A stretch of 12,091 nucleotides of DNA from assembly GCA_029859145.1 (NCBI GenBank), contig JAOUDT010000018.1, positions 1 through 12,091 on the forward strand, read 5' to 3'. The first letter of the stretch is position 1, and every line of letters begins with the position of its first letter. The stretch is from Dehalococcoidia bacterium. Its GTDB lineage: Bacteria > Chloroflexota > Dehalococcoidia > GIF9 > AB-539-J10. Below, piece after piece: positions 6,941 through 12,091 of the stretch. The position numbers were made by a program, and so were the translations under genes. Under the pieces are notes generated by a model, which worked only from the letters and a program-made list of their open reading frames with translations, was not told the DNA's origin and searched no databases.

Positions 6941-7150
6941 CTAAACGCCGTTCGGCTGTCCATGTGGTCCAGGTTCACCCCATAGATTAGGGATACAATC
7001 ACCATAGGGCTCATCACAGGGACACTCCTCATAGTGGTTCTGTGCAGCTTCAGCGCTATCACCTGCTGCTAGAAGGCCGCCTGTAACGAAGACCAACAAG
7101 AGGGCAGCCAACACCAGGGCCAATCCTAACATCCCAAGAATTCTTCTCAA
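6941..7150 (-). CDS. Small exported cysteine-containing peptide
   Basis: A 69-residue product. The start is TTG, chosen because a near-perfect AAGGAGG lies six bases upstream and the frame then begins with a classic signal sequence: RR, a hydrophobic core 'ILGMLGLALVLAALLLVFV', then a small-residue region that could be cleaved near AGDSAEAA. The mature part would be about 35 residues, with the motif 'CPCDEPYGDC' (Cys at 43, 45 and 52) and a Gly/Pro-rich tail 'GEPGPHGQPNG'. The three cysteines plus acidic residues could bind metal or form a disulfide; neither is shown. I do not recognise a family. It stands alone, flanked by R1 copies B and C. Confidence 0.65.
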   Translation of the reverse strand: MRRILGMLGLALVLAALLLVFVTGGLLAAGDSAEAAQNHYEECPCDEPYGDCIPNLWGEPGPHGQPNGV

Positions 7151-7256
7151 AGTGATCCTCCTTAATTTGATTTATTGGCCATTACCTTTGACATCTATAA
7201 CGAAGAAAGAGTGGAATTGTTACACTCGTCTGAAGTCCGCTTCATAGCGTTATCGC

Positions 7257-7301
7257 CTGGAGAGTTCAATGTAGAGCGGCGCCTATTCATTCACTCTCCA
7301 G
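7257..7301. repeat. Inverted repeat upstream of the small peptide gene
   Basis: CTGGAGAGT (7257-7265) and ACTCTCCAG (7293-7301) are perfect inverted repeats 27 bases apart, with a GGCGCC in the spacer. They lie about 110 bases upstream of the TTG start, so an operator or RNA hairpin is possible. Confidence 0.35.
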
Positions 7302-7388
7302 TAATTAGGTTGTATCCCCAAGGAACCCGACATAGAATCTGTCACAAGAGAGCAGGACAAAAATAGAGGCAGCACATCAAGGATAGAA

Positions 7389-7585
7389 AATACCATAGCA
7401 ATAAAAACGACAAAGGTGCATAACAGCAAAAATCGCACAGATAACGCTGACTCCAAAATTCGAAATAGTGATTATGTCAGGGAGAGCCACGAGAATATCT
7501 AACTAGACCTGATATGAAATCAGCCTAGTTGCGTGAAGTTTGAGGATTACTTAGCCAACTGAAGCTGGGCTCTCTTGGAGAAATG
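7389..7585 (+). repeat. R1 dispersed repeat, copy C
   Basis: The core is 7389-7477. Similarity to copy A continues through 'GCGTGAAGTTTGAG' to 'GAGAAATG', with the total length differing by about one base from copy A over some 195 bases. Here no gene follows in the + direction. The rest of 7151-7672 shows no gene. Confidence 0.75.
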
Positions 7586-7612
7586 CGGCTATCTACAGAA
7601 TATGAAGACGAA

Positions 7613-7634
7613 GGGAGTCCCCGAAGAGACTCCC
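7613..7634 (-). terminator. Stem-loop after the VDIKP-domain gene
   Basis: GGGAGTC (7613-7619) and GACTCCC (7628-7634) form a 7-bp stem with an 8-base loop, about 39 bases past the stop on the - strand. The following bases TTCGTCTTC are only weakly U-rich. Confidence 0.45.
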
Positions 7635-7672
7635 CTGCCGAACGCCACGATGATCCACAACTATGAAGACCA

Positions 7673-8119
7673 CTATGTCTTCTTGATTATCCAAACCTCG
7701 TCGGCCCCCCCCATCGGGGCTCCGCCGAACAGGTTGCCTGTCAGGTACAGAAACACTACATCCCCATCGTTGACAGCGCCCAGCTCTTCTACAATCTCTT
7801 GTGTTTCGAATTTAAGAGTGAGGTCTAGGTATCCGTCGGGTCCCGAACACCCAGGTCCAGCCACATCTTCCAGCGCCCAGCCTAACGGGGCGACACCTTC
7901 AAGTTCAACAGTTGCCGGGTCAACCACAGTTACATCCCAGAGCTCGCCTCCGAGGATAGCCACTGGCAGAACACCTTTACTGTTTACGTTGAGAGGGTTG
8001 GAGCAGGACATAGGCTTGATGTCGACATCCGCTAGAACCACTGAGAGGGCCACACCGGCAGGTATGAGAACTGCGACCACCAATCCCAGGGCTACTGTTA
8101 ACTTCAGTAATCTCATCAT
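7673..8119 (-). CDS. Exported VDIKP-domain protein
   Basis: A 148-residue protein with an N-terminal signal or anchor segment (about 4-30), then a single compact domain starting 'VDIKPMSCSNPLN', continuing 'GVLPVAILG', 'WALEDVAGPGCSGPDGYLDL' and 'GDVVFLYLTGNL'. This domain recurs, alone or repeated, at the ends of secreted proteins of many environmental bacteria and archaea; its function is not established. The two Cys (39 and 91) could form a disulfide. GGAGG lies nine bases before the first of two adjacent ATG codons. The gene has a long structured leader (8120-8352) and a TTGACA/TATAAT promoter. It is flanked by R1 copies C and D. A surface or matrix role is inferred from the signal sequence and neighbours. 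Confidence 0.85.
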   Translation of the reverse strand: MMRLLKLTVALGLVVAVLIPAGVALSVVLADVDIKPMSCSNPLNVNSKGVLPVAILGGELWDVTVVDPATVELEGVAPLGWALEDVAGPGCSGPDGYLDLTLKFETQEIVEELGAVNDGDVVFLYLTGNLFGGAPMGGADEVWIIKKT

Positions 8120-8352
8120 TCCTGTATTCCTCCTTTATTGATTGCTTGTCTGTGCTTTAACCTACCGTTGCCAGACCATTCGGTAGGGATGACACCCGTC
8201 GACCTCAGGCCTAGGGATTATCCCACTTATTGGATAAACGCTAACACTTCCTTTCAAAACAGAAAACCGACCCGTTTCCAGGTCGGTTTCACCATTTGCT
8301 CCCTGCCACCCAAGTGACCAAGTACAGGTGACAGCTCACAGCCTCCCGTAGC
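8120..8352 (-). promoter_or_regulatory. Long structured 5' leader with terminator-like hairpin (candidate attenuator)
   Basis: Between the promoter and the ATG lie about 230 bases with several stems. The strongest is AAACCGACC/GGTCGGTTT (8281-8289 with 8264-8272), which on the - strand runs into TTTTCTGTTTTG, a proper intrinsic-terminator shape. Nearer the gene, CCTACCG and CGGTAGG (8161-8167 with 8181-8187) form a 7-bp stem about 40 bases before the start. A terminator placed between promoter and gene suggests attenuation. I could not match the upstream part to a known riboswitch or T-box. Confidence 0.45.
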
Positions 8353-8358
8353 AATCTC

Positions 8359-8389
8359 ATTATACATACTGGGCAGTAACAACTGTCAA
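8359..8389 (-). promoter_or_regulatory. Promoter of the VDIKP-domain gene
   Basis: On the - strand a perfect TTGACA (8389-8384) and a perfect TATAAT (8364-8359) are separated by 19 bases, longer than ideal. Confidence 0.55.
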
Positions 8390-8561
8390 GATAACATATC
8401 TTCACTTTTCCTGAACTAACTTGCACGTCCCCGTTGGGGTTACTCTGTCCTCTATTTCAAGTGGCTAGCGTCAATCTTAGAACAAACACTCCAGAGGAAC
8501 TTGCTGTGCCCTGTGTATGCCAATTCACGATGCCCTCTCTCGTTGATTGTCAAAACCCTGT

Positions 8562-8756
8562 TTTGTTCGTGTAGTCCCATTATGTCCCAGCGCGTCCCAA
8601 ACATTTTGACGCCAAAGTAACGCCAATTTTTCAGGTATGATTCGAAGCTGACGGAGCAGATAGCAGTAATACCATAGCAATAAAAACGACAAAGGCCGAT
8701 AGCGGCAAAAGTCGCTCACGCGACGGCGACTCCAAAATCGGAAATAGTGATTATGT
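8562..8756 (+). repeat. R1 dispersed repeat, copy D
   Basis: The core 8668-8756 matches copy A in about 79 of 89 positions by eye. Upstream it shares TTTGTTCGTG (8562) and an 11-base-period repeat of ACGCCAA (8609 and 8620), spaced as in copy A. It ends nine bases before the stop codon of the second GLUG gene. The remaining bases 8390-8561 hold nothing I can identify. Confidence 0.75.
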
Positions 8757-8765
8757 CACCGCCCG

Positions 8766-10232
8766 TCAAGACACGGGCTGCCAACTCAGGAAGGGGTAAG
8801 TCACGTTATTGACGATATTCCAGATATACGAAAGGTTACGCAAGCTCGGATTGGTGACCGCGACTATGTTCCACAATGCGCCTGAGAACGTAGTAATAGC
8901 CTTCATTTCCGTCGTGTTCTTCCCTGTTCCCCCAGCCGACGCATTTTGTCCGCTCGTTTCGGTGTCCCAGAAGGAGCTGGTGACAGTGCCCCAATTGTCT
9001 CCCATCAGGCCGCCAACATAGGAGATGCCAGTCACATTGCCGCTCGAGTAGGAGTCGGTCACGTTGCCCCAATTGTCTCCAACCAGACCGCCAACCGAGT
9101 AATTACCACCCACGCTGCTGGTGGAATAAGAGGTGGTAATAGTCCAGTTATTACATCCCACTAGGCCGCCAACATCATCATTGCCAGTCACACTGCCGGT
9201 GGAGTGGGAGCCGTCCACAGTGCCGCCACCGTGTCCCACCAGGCCACCGACAGCCTCATCACCAATCACGCTGCCTGCGGAATACGAGTCGGTCACATTG
9301 CCCCAATTGTCTCCCACCAGACCGCCAACCGAGTAATTACCACCCACGCTGCCCGTGGCATGGCACATATCCACAGTGCCCGTGCTATTTCCGACCAGAC
9401 CGCCAACATGCATACCACCAGCCACGCTGGCACTGGAATAGGAATCGAGCACTTGGCCTCCATAATTATCTCCCACCAGACCACCAACATCCGACTCGCC
9501 AGTAACGTTACCGCTGGAATAGGAGTTGCTTACAGAGCCACCGTTATTGTATCCCACCAGACCGCCAACATCGTTCAGGCCGGTCACATCGATGTTCACT
9601 ACTCCGACATTCCGGACGACTCCTCCTACAGAAACAGAACCAAAAAGCCCGAGATTACTTTGGGCGGGTCGGTCAATAAACAGGTCACGTATCTTGTGTC
9701 CCTGACCATCGAAAGTCCCGTTAAATGTGACACTCCAATTTCCAATCGGTTGCCAGCCTTTTGCACCGTTGGCTGTCGGGCTTGCCAGCTGCTCATAACC
9801 GGGAGTGGTGGAGCTAAGGTCATTCATGAGAGTGTACGTGCCAGTCAGGTTGTTCCTGATGGCATCCAAATCATACCAAGTACGTATTAGTTGGCCGTAG
9901 ACAAAGTTGGCGGTGATAAAATAATGTCCATACATGCTGATGGTTGTCGTGGCAGCATTGACATTGGCAACAGTGCTCACATGGCCGCTCCAGTGGGTGA
10001 AGCTATACCCCGCGTCAGGCTCAGCCATCAACAGGACCACGCCCCCCTCCGGATAGACAAAAGTTCCAATGCCAGGATAGGCCACTGTGCCGCCTAGGGT
10101 ATCTGAGATACTAAGAGTGTACTCGGCAGCAGGTAGACAACCTCCTATTCCAGCAATCAAGGTCACCATAATCAACAAGATGCTAATTCTCGCCAAATAC
10201 TGGTGTCTTCTCGAATTAAATAATGCCTTCAT
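8766..10232 (-). CDS. GLUG-repeat lipoprotein with InlB-like repeat domain
   Basis: A 488-residue exported lipoprotein: basic start, hydrophobic core and lipobox GIGGC. Next is a domain at about 37-110 with 'GGTVAYPG', 'AEPDAGYSFTHWSG' and 'TANF', the pattern of the divergent InlB B-repeat (Flg_new type) found in bacterial surface proteins. The rest parallels the shorter paralogue: 'WYDLDAIRNNLTG', 'GTFDGQGHKIRDLFID', then about eight GLUG units of ~26 residues beginning VGGLVG, a SFWD cap and a terminal 'YPFLSWQP'. Units 4 and 7 are almost identical at DNA level. AGGAGG lies six bases before the ATG. A TATAAT promoter is 50 bases upstream. R1 copies D and E sit at the two ends of the gene. 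A role in binding surfaces or polymers is the usual guess for this architecture; no enzyme domain is present. Confidence 0.92.
   Translation of the reverse strand: MKALFNSRRHQYLARISILLIMVTLIAGIGGCLPAAEYTLSISDTLGGTVAYPGIGTFVYPEGGVVLLMAEPDAGYSFTHWSGHVSTVANVNAATTTISMYGHYFITANFVYGQLIRTWYDLDAIRNNLTGTYTLMNDLSSTTPGYEQLASPTANGAKGWQPIGNWSVTFNGTFDGQGHKIRDLFIDRPAQSNLGLFGSVSVGGVVRNVGVVNIDVTGLNDVGGLVGYNNGGSVSNSYSSGNVTGESDVGGLVGDNYGGQVLDSYSSASVAGGMHVGGLVGNSTGTVDMCHATGSVGGNYSVGGLVGDNWGNVTDSYSAGSVIGDEAVGGLVGHGGGTVDGSHSTGSVTGNDDVGGLVGCNNWTITTSYSTSSVGGNYSVGGLVGDNWGNVTDSYSSGNVTGISYVGGLMGDNWGTVTSSFWDTETSGQNASAGGTGKNTTEMKAITTFSGALWNIVAVTNPSLRNLSYIWNIVNNVTYPFLSWQPVS
9052..9352 (-). repeat. Near-identical internal duplication in the GLUG array
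   Basis: Bases 9052-9118 recur at 9286-9352 with only two mismatches by eye. The offset is 234 bases, exactly three GLUG units (78 codons), while the units between are clearly more divergent. This suggests recent copying of a block within the gene. Confidence 0.75.
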
Positions 10233-10281
10233 ACTCCGCCTCCTCTGAAAGAGTTCTTCCTATTGGCTTCTTGATAATTCC

Positions 10282-10310
10282 ATTATATCCCAACCAGCTC
10301 CGATATGGAA
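10282..10310 (-). promoter_or_regulatory. Promoter of the second GLUG gene
   Basis: On the - strand TTCCAT (10310-10305), 17 bases, then a perfect TATAAT (10287-10282), about 50 bases before the ATG. Confidence 0.55.
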
Positions 10311-10360
10311 TGTGTCACAACAGAGCCGGCATATCGAAGATATAGCAGCCCGCCCACAGC

Positions 10361-10441
10361 GATGAAATCAGCAGATAGGGTAAAACGAGATAGTGGCTCA
10401 GGTAACGCTAACCCCAAAATCCGGAACGGTGATCGCGTCAC
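10361..10441 (+). repeat. R1 dispersed repeat, copy E (divergent)
   Basis: 'GATAGTGGC', 'GGTAACGCTAACCCCAAAATCCGGAAC' in two blocks and 'GGTGATCGCGTCACCGTGACG' follow the R1 core order, with a 9-base deletion relative to the others. A preceding block containing GAATGTGTCACAA (10309) has a counterpart near 7334, ahead of copy C. It lies just upstream of the promoter of the second GLUG gene. Confidence 0.45.
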
Positions 10442-10489
10442 CGTGACGTTATCTCTTCCTAACTACGAAACAAGAAAGAGTCCATAGCT

Positions 10490-10660
10490 GCGCTTCTCTT
10501 TTTAATCCCCCTCTTTATCCCTTTTTATTTGGTTTAAGAGTAGCTCTAAGAAGGATTAGGAGCAAGATTAAGAGGTTTTTATTTCTTTTGTTTAAAGCTG
10601 CAAAACCTTCTTCTTAAAGCTAAAATGAGTAGGGAAATTGTGCAGGCACAGCGCTAAGGG
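10490..10660. other. AT-rich pyrimidine/purine-biased stretch
   Basis: The + strand is pyrimidine-rich at about 10491-10535 and then purine-rich at about 10545-10580, followed by T-rich and A-rich patches with repeated 'TTAAAGCT'. The two halves can partly pair. No gene is visible, and the composition differs sharply from its neighbours. Confidence 0.4.
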
Positions 10661-10669
10661 GAAGCCCCA

Positions 10670-10702
10670 TCGGATACCAACGGGACTCCACTTGGCATCC
10701 GA
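10670..10702. terminator. Long stem-loop after the unknown lipoprotein gene
   Basis: TCGGATaCCAA (10670-10680) pairs with TTGGcATCCGA (10692-10702), 10 pairs with one internal mismatch and an 11-base loop. It lies 68 bases past the stop of the - strand lipoprotein gene. A U-tract is lacking. Confidence 0.35.
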
Positions 10703-10769
10703 CCTTGGCTCACGGGTTTGACACTTAATACGCCGTAGGTACTTCGGATGTCAAAATACCGGGCAGCAC

Positions 10770-11210
10770 CTATCCCTCTTTCACAGCCGTTACGAAAACA
10801 GCCCCATGAGCTTCCGTTGTAATGTCTGAATCTACCAACGTGCCGCTGCCAACAGAGCCTCTCCAAATCTTGACCTCGAGCGTCTCATTCCCGTCACTCA
10901 GCTTCTGGAACATTCCCCCCACCGATACCGCATCAGTGACTACGTAGTTCTTTGAAACATTTCCTGATACATCGTAGGAATCCGTACTGAAAGCCACGTA
11001 TGTCTCTGAATCATAAGCTGCTGTCACTACCACGTACCTAGCGGTAAAATTCAACCCTTCCGTGCCACCGACCTCGATCGTGTAAGTCGCCCGCAACCCC
11101 GCGAGCGCCTCCTCGATCTCTGCCTGAATCATGCTCTGAACATCAACATTGCAGCTTATCGGCACCAAGACCAGAGCTAAAATTGAGATGATTAGTAAGA
11201 ATCTTTTCAT
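10770..11210 (-). CDS. Putative lipoprotein of unknown function
   Basis: A 146-residue product beginning 'MKRFLLIISILALVLVPISC', a clear signal sequence ending in a somewhat atypical lipobox (PISC). After a short helical stretch ('SMIQAEIEEALAGL') the remaining ~105 residues alternate in a beta-sandwich-like way, with 'YTIEVGG', 'FTARYVVVTAAY' and 'LEVKIWRG'. No family is recognised; an all-beta adhesion or carbohydrate-binding type fold would fit but is a guess. AAGGAGG sits five bases before the ATG, and TTGACA-N17-TACAAT lies upstream, so expression signals are unusually strong. It is the last gene inside the right tRNA-like copy and continues the run of single-gene exported-protein units on the - strand. 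Confidence 0.8.
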   Translation of the reverse strand: MKRFLLIISILALVLVPISCNVDVQSMIQAEIEEALAGLRATYTIEVGGTEGLNFTARYVVVTAAYDSETYVAFSTDSYDVSGNVSKNYVVTDAVSVGGMFQKLSDGNETLEVKIWRGSVGSGTLVDSDITTEAHGAVFVTAVKEG

Positions 11211-11262
11211 AACGTCCTCCTTAAGCCAATATTAACTGACTGCGATTGTTTCTCTTGTGATT

Positions 11263-11291
11263 ATTGTAAGCCTTTTGCCTGGCGCTGTCAA
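11263..11291 (-). promoter_or_regulatory. Strong sigma-70-type promoter of the unknown lipoprotein gene
   Basis: On the - strand a perfect TTGACA (11291-11286), exactly 17 bases, then TACAAT (11268-11263). It lies about 55 bases before the start codon. Confidence 0.75.
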
Positions 11292-11299
11292 CACTCCAC

Positions 11300-11315
11300 T
11301 TCACGTTCCAACCAG
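11300..11315 (+). repeat. R3 short repeat, right copy
   Basis: TTCACGTTCCAACCAG, one mismatch from 4967-4982. The rest of 11316-11487 holds only a short hairpin, AAGGGC-GTA-GCCCTT (11416-11430), and no gene. Confidence 0.4.
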
Positions 11316-11487
11316 TTGACAATCTGTCCAGATTAGAGATCGACGAAATGTAAGGGTAGCTTGAGTCCTTTTTGCACCATGAACAATGGTTAGAACGAAT
11401 CCCTCACCCGATCCAAAGGGCGTAGCCCTTCTTGATATTCAGATAGCACAAAAGTTTGACGATTCTATATAGCCAAGAAATCAGTCC

Positions 11488-11506
11488 GTTGGCAATCAGT
11501 TGGCAA
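11488..11506 (+). repeat. 11-base-period direct repeat (GTTGGCAA)
   Basis: GTTGGCAA occurs at 11488 and 11499, ending 16 bases before the right tRNA-like copy. The same period is seen at 5057 and 8609 with different sequence. Confidence 0.4.
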
Positions 11507-11522
11507 GATCCCGAAATCAAGA

Positions 11523-11563
11523 GTCGGGGTGAGTGGATTTGAACCACCGACCACCTGAACCCC
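11523..11563 (-). pseudogene. tRNA-Pro-like 3' half, right copy (att-like)
   Basis: On the - strand the T-arm is intact: stem GGTGG/CCACT, loop TTCAAAT with conserved T54, T55, C56 and A58. The acceptor strand CACCCCG plus A73 implies C1:G72. No encoded CCA follows. The sequence upstream on that strand (R2) does not fold as a D-arm or 5' acceptor strand, so it is a 3' half only. It matches 4897-4936 in nearly all positions. Confidence 0.65.
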
Positions 11564-11605
11564 ATATAGCTAGTAGAAAAGGCGGCGACCGCTTGCCTCC
11601 TTTTT
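11556..11605 (+). repeat. R2 dispersed repeat, copy 4, fused to the tRNA-like copy
   Basis: It starts TGAACCCCATATAGCTAGTAG and ends CCGCTTGCCTCCTTTTT, overlapping the tRNA-like copy by eight bases. AAAAGGCGG and CCTCCTTTT can pair with one mismatch. Read on the - strand this hairpin lies about 40 bases past the stop of the membrane protein gene at 11646 and could terminate it. Confidence 0.6.
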
Positions 11606-11645
11606 CAAATCTTATCCTATCACCTTGTCTTGGCAAGAACAAGGG

Positions 11646-12091
11646 CTAATCACCATCAGAAGCATCATTACTATCCACCGAATCCGAAATTACTTGCCAC
11701 TCTTTTTTCGTGCGCAGAACAAGTATTGCTGAGATGACTGCCGGAACAAGCATGACCCAAATCGGCCAGCGCATATAAATGTACTGCTCCCATGGCCACC
11801 CCCATGAAAACGGAGACAAAGCCGAAAAGTAAACAATATTGAAAACCACGGAGAATACTGCAAACGAGGTGGAAGCCAAGCATATTCTCCAGTGTTTTCT
11901 CATAAGGCAGAAAATTCCACCAGTAATAAGAAACCCGGCAGCAACAGCTAAGCCTAGCAGGAATAGGAAACTAGGCACACGTATAACCATCATAAGGGGG
12001 CTATGGTAATACCAGTCAAGTATAGTAAGAACATGAATCAGCTCGCATGCAAACAACACACCTAAGGTTATCAATATGATACCTGCTGCTT
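11646..12091 (-). CDS. Multi-pass membrane protein, unknown (5' end outside window)
   Basis: The frame is open to the right edge of the window; a TTG at 12074 is an internal codon of the open frame rather than a supported start, since the hydrophobic sequence (AAGIILITLGVLF) continues beyond it. Four hydrophobic segments are visible, including 'FLFLLGLAVAAGFLITGGIF', 'FAVFSVVFNIVYFSAL' and 'IWVMLVPAVISAILVL'. Polar loops contain several Trp and Tyr (WGWPWEQYIYMRW), and the C-terminal tail is acidic (SDSVDSNDASDGD). No family is recognised. An R2 hairpin follows the stop. It lies just outside the right tRNA-like copy, so it may belong to the resident chromosome rather than the bracketed segment. 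Confidence 0.7.
   Translation of the reverse strand, partial: AAGIILITLGVLFACELIHVLTILDWYYHSPLMMVIRVPSFLFLLGLAVAAGFLITGGIFCLMRKHWRICLASTSFAVFSVVFNIVYFSALSPFSWGWPWEQYIYMRWPIWVMLVPAVISAILVLRTKKEWQVISDSVDSNDASDGD

Noticed and set aside
7575..8141. A 188-codon + strand frame opposite the VDIKP-domain gene
   Set aside because: The - strand frame has a signal sequence, a known domain and a good ribosome binding site; this one is Ser/Thr/Pro-rich shadow sequence.
8281..8352. T-box or known riboswitch in the VDIKP-gene leader
   Set aside because: GGGTGGCAGGG is only faintly like the T-box core, and I saw no match to c-di-GMP, cobalamin, TPP or SAM class motifs.
5127..8756. R1 copies as integron attC sites
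   Set aside because: I could not find paired RYYYAAC/GTTRRRY ends or an overall imperfect palindrome in the cores, and no integron integrase is present.
9204..9890. A 228-codon + strand frame opposite the second GLUG gene, with repeats such as SHQTANI
   Set aside because: Its periodicity is the complement of the GLUG units; similar shadow frames occur opposite the first GLUG gene.
10305..10487. A 60-codon + strand frame ending 'VTVTLSLPNYETRKSP', with in-frame similarity to R1 copies A, C and D
   Set aside because: It overlaps R1 copy E. Equivalent frames in other copies differ with no excess of third-position changes, there is no ribosome binding site, and the start region overlaps the promoter of the GLUG gene.
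11523..11605. A complete tRNA gene made of R2 plus the tRNA-like half
   Set aside because: The required 5' acceptor strand (C1 pairing with G72) and a D-arm are not found in R2 at the right distance; only the 3' half is tRNA-like.

Overview
The window looks like an accessory stretch of a bacterial chromosome, most likely from an uncultured anaerobic member of the Chloroflexota (Dehalococcoidia-like). The case for a bacterium is direct: sigma-70-type promoters, strong AGGAGG-type ribosome binding sites and lipoprotein signal peptides. The phylum is an inference from an acetogen-type methylenetetrahydrofolate reductase and from GLUG and VDIKP-type secreted proteins; no marker gene settles it.

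Left part (1-2185), all on the + strand. The end of a metF-like gene is followed by a tightly coupled pair. The first gene encodes a peptide-deformylase-like domain held between two membrane helices, with the catalytic HExxH glutamate replaced by alanine. The second encodes a TraX-family integral membrane protein. Both families act on protein N-termini (deformylation and N-acetylation), so this pair is the best candidate here for an undescribed system.

Middle part (2186-4860), mostly - strand. It holds a possible transposon-end remnant, a small membrane protein, a GLUG-repeat lipoprotein and a small PepSY-like secreted protein.

Right part (4897-11563). Two direct copies of the 3' half of a tRNA-Pro-like gene bracket about 6.6 kb. 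Inside lie a PiT-type phosphate transporter (+ strand) and four exported proteins on the - strand: a tiny cysteine-containing peptide, a VDIKP-domain protein, a second GLUG lipoprotein with an InlB-like repeat domain, and an unknown lipoprotein. Five same-direction copies of a noncoding repeat (R1) lie between the genes, one on each side of four successive genes. No integrase is visible. The arrangement suggests a decayed or non-autonomous tRNA-targeted island that has collected surface-protein genes, each apparently with its own promoter. The window ends inside a - strand membrane protein gene just outside the right tRNA-like copy.

A second repeat family (R2, about 50 bp, hairpin-forming, four copies) sits beside gene ends and leaders outside the R1 array, and one R2 copy is fused to the right tRNA-like copy.
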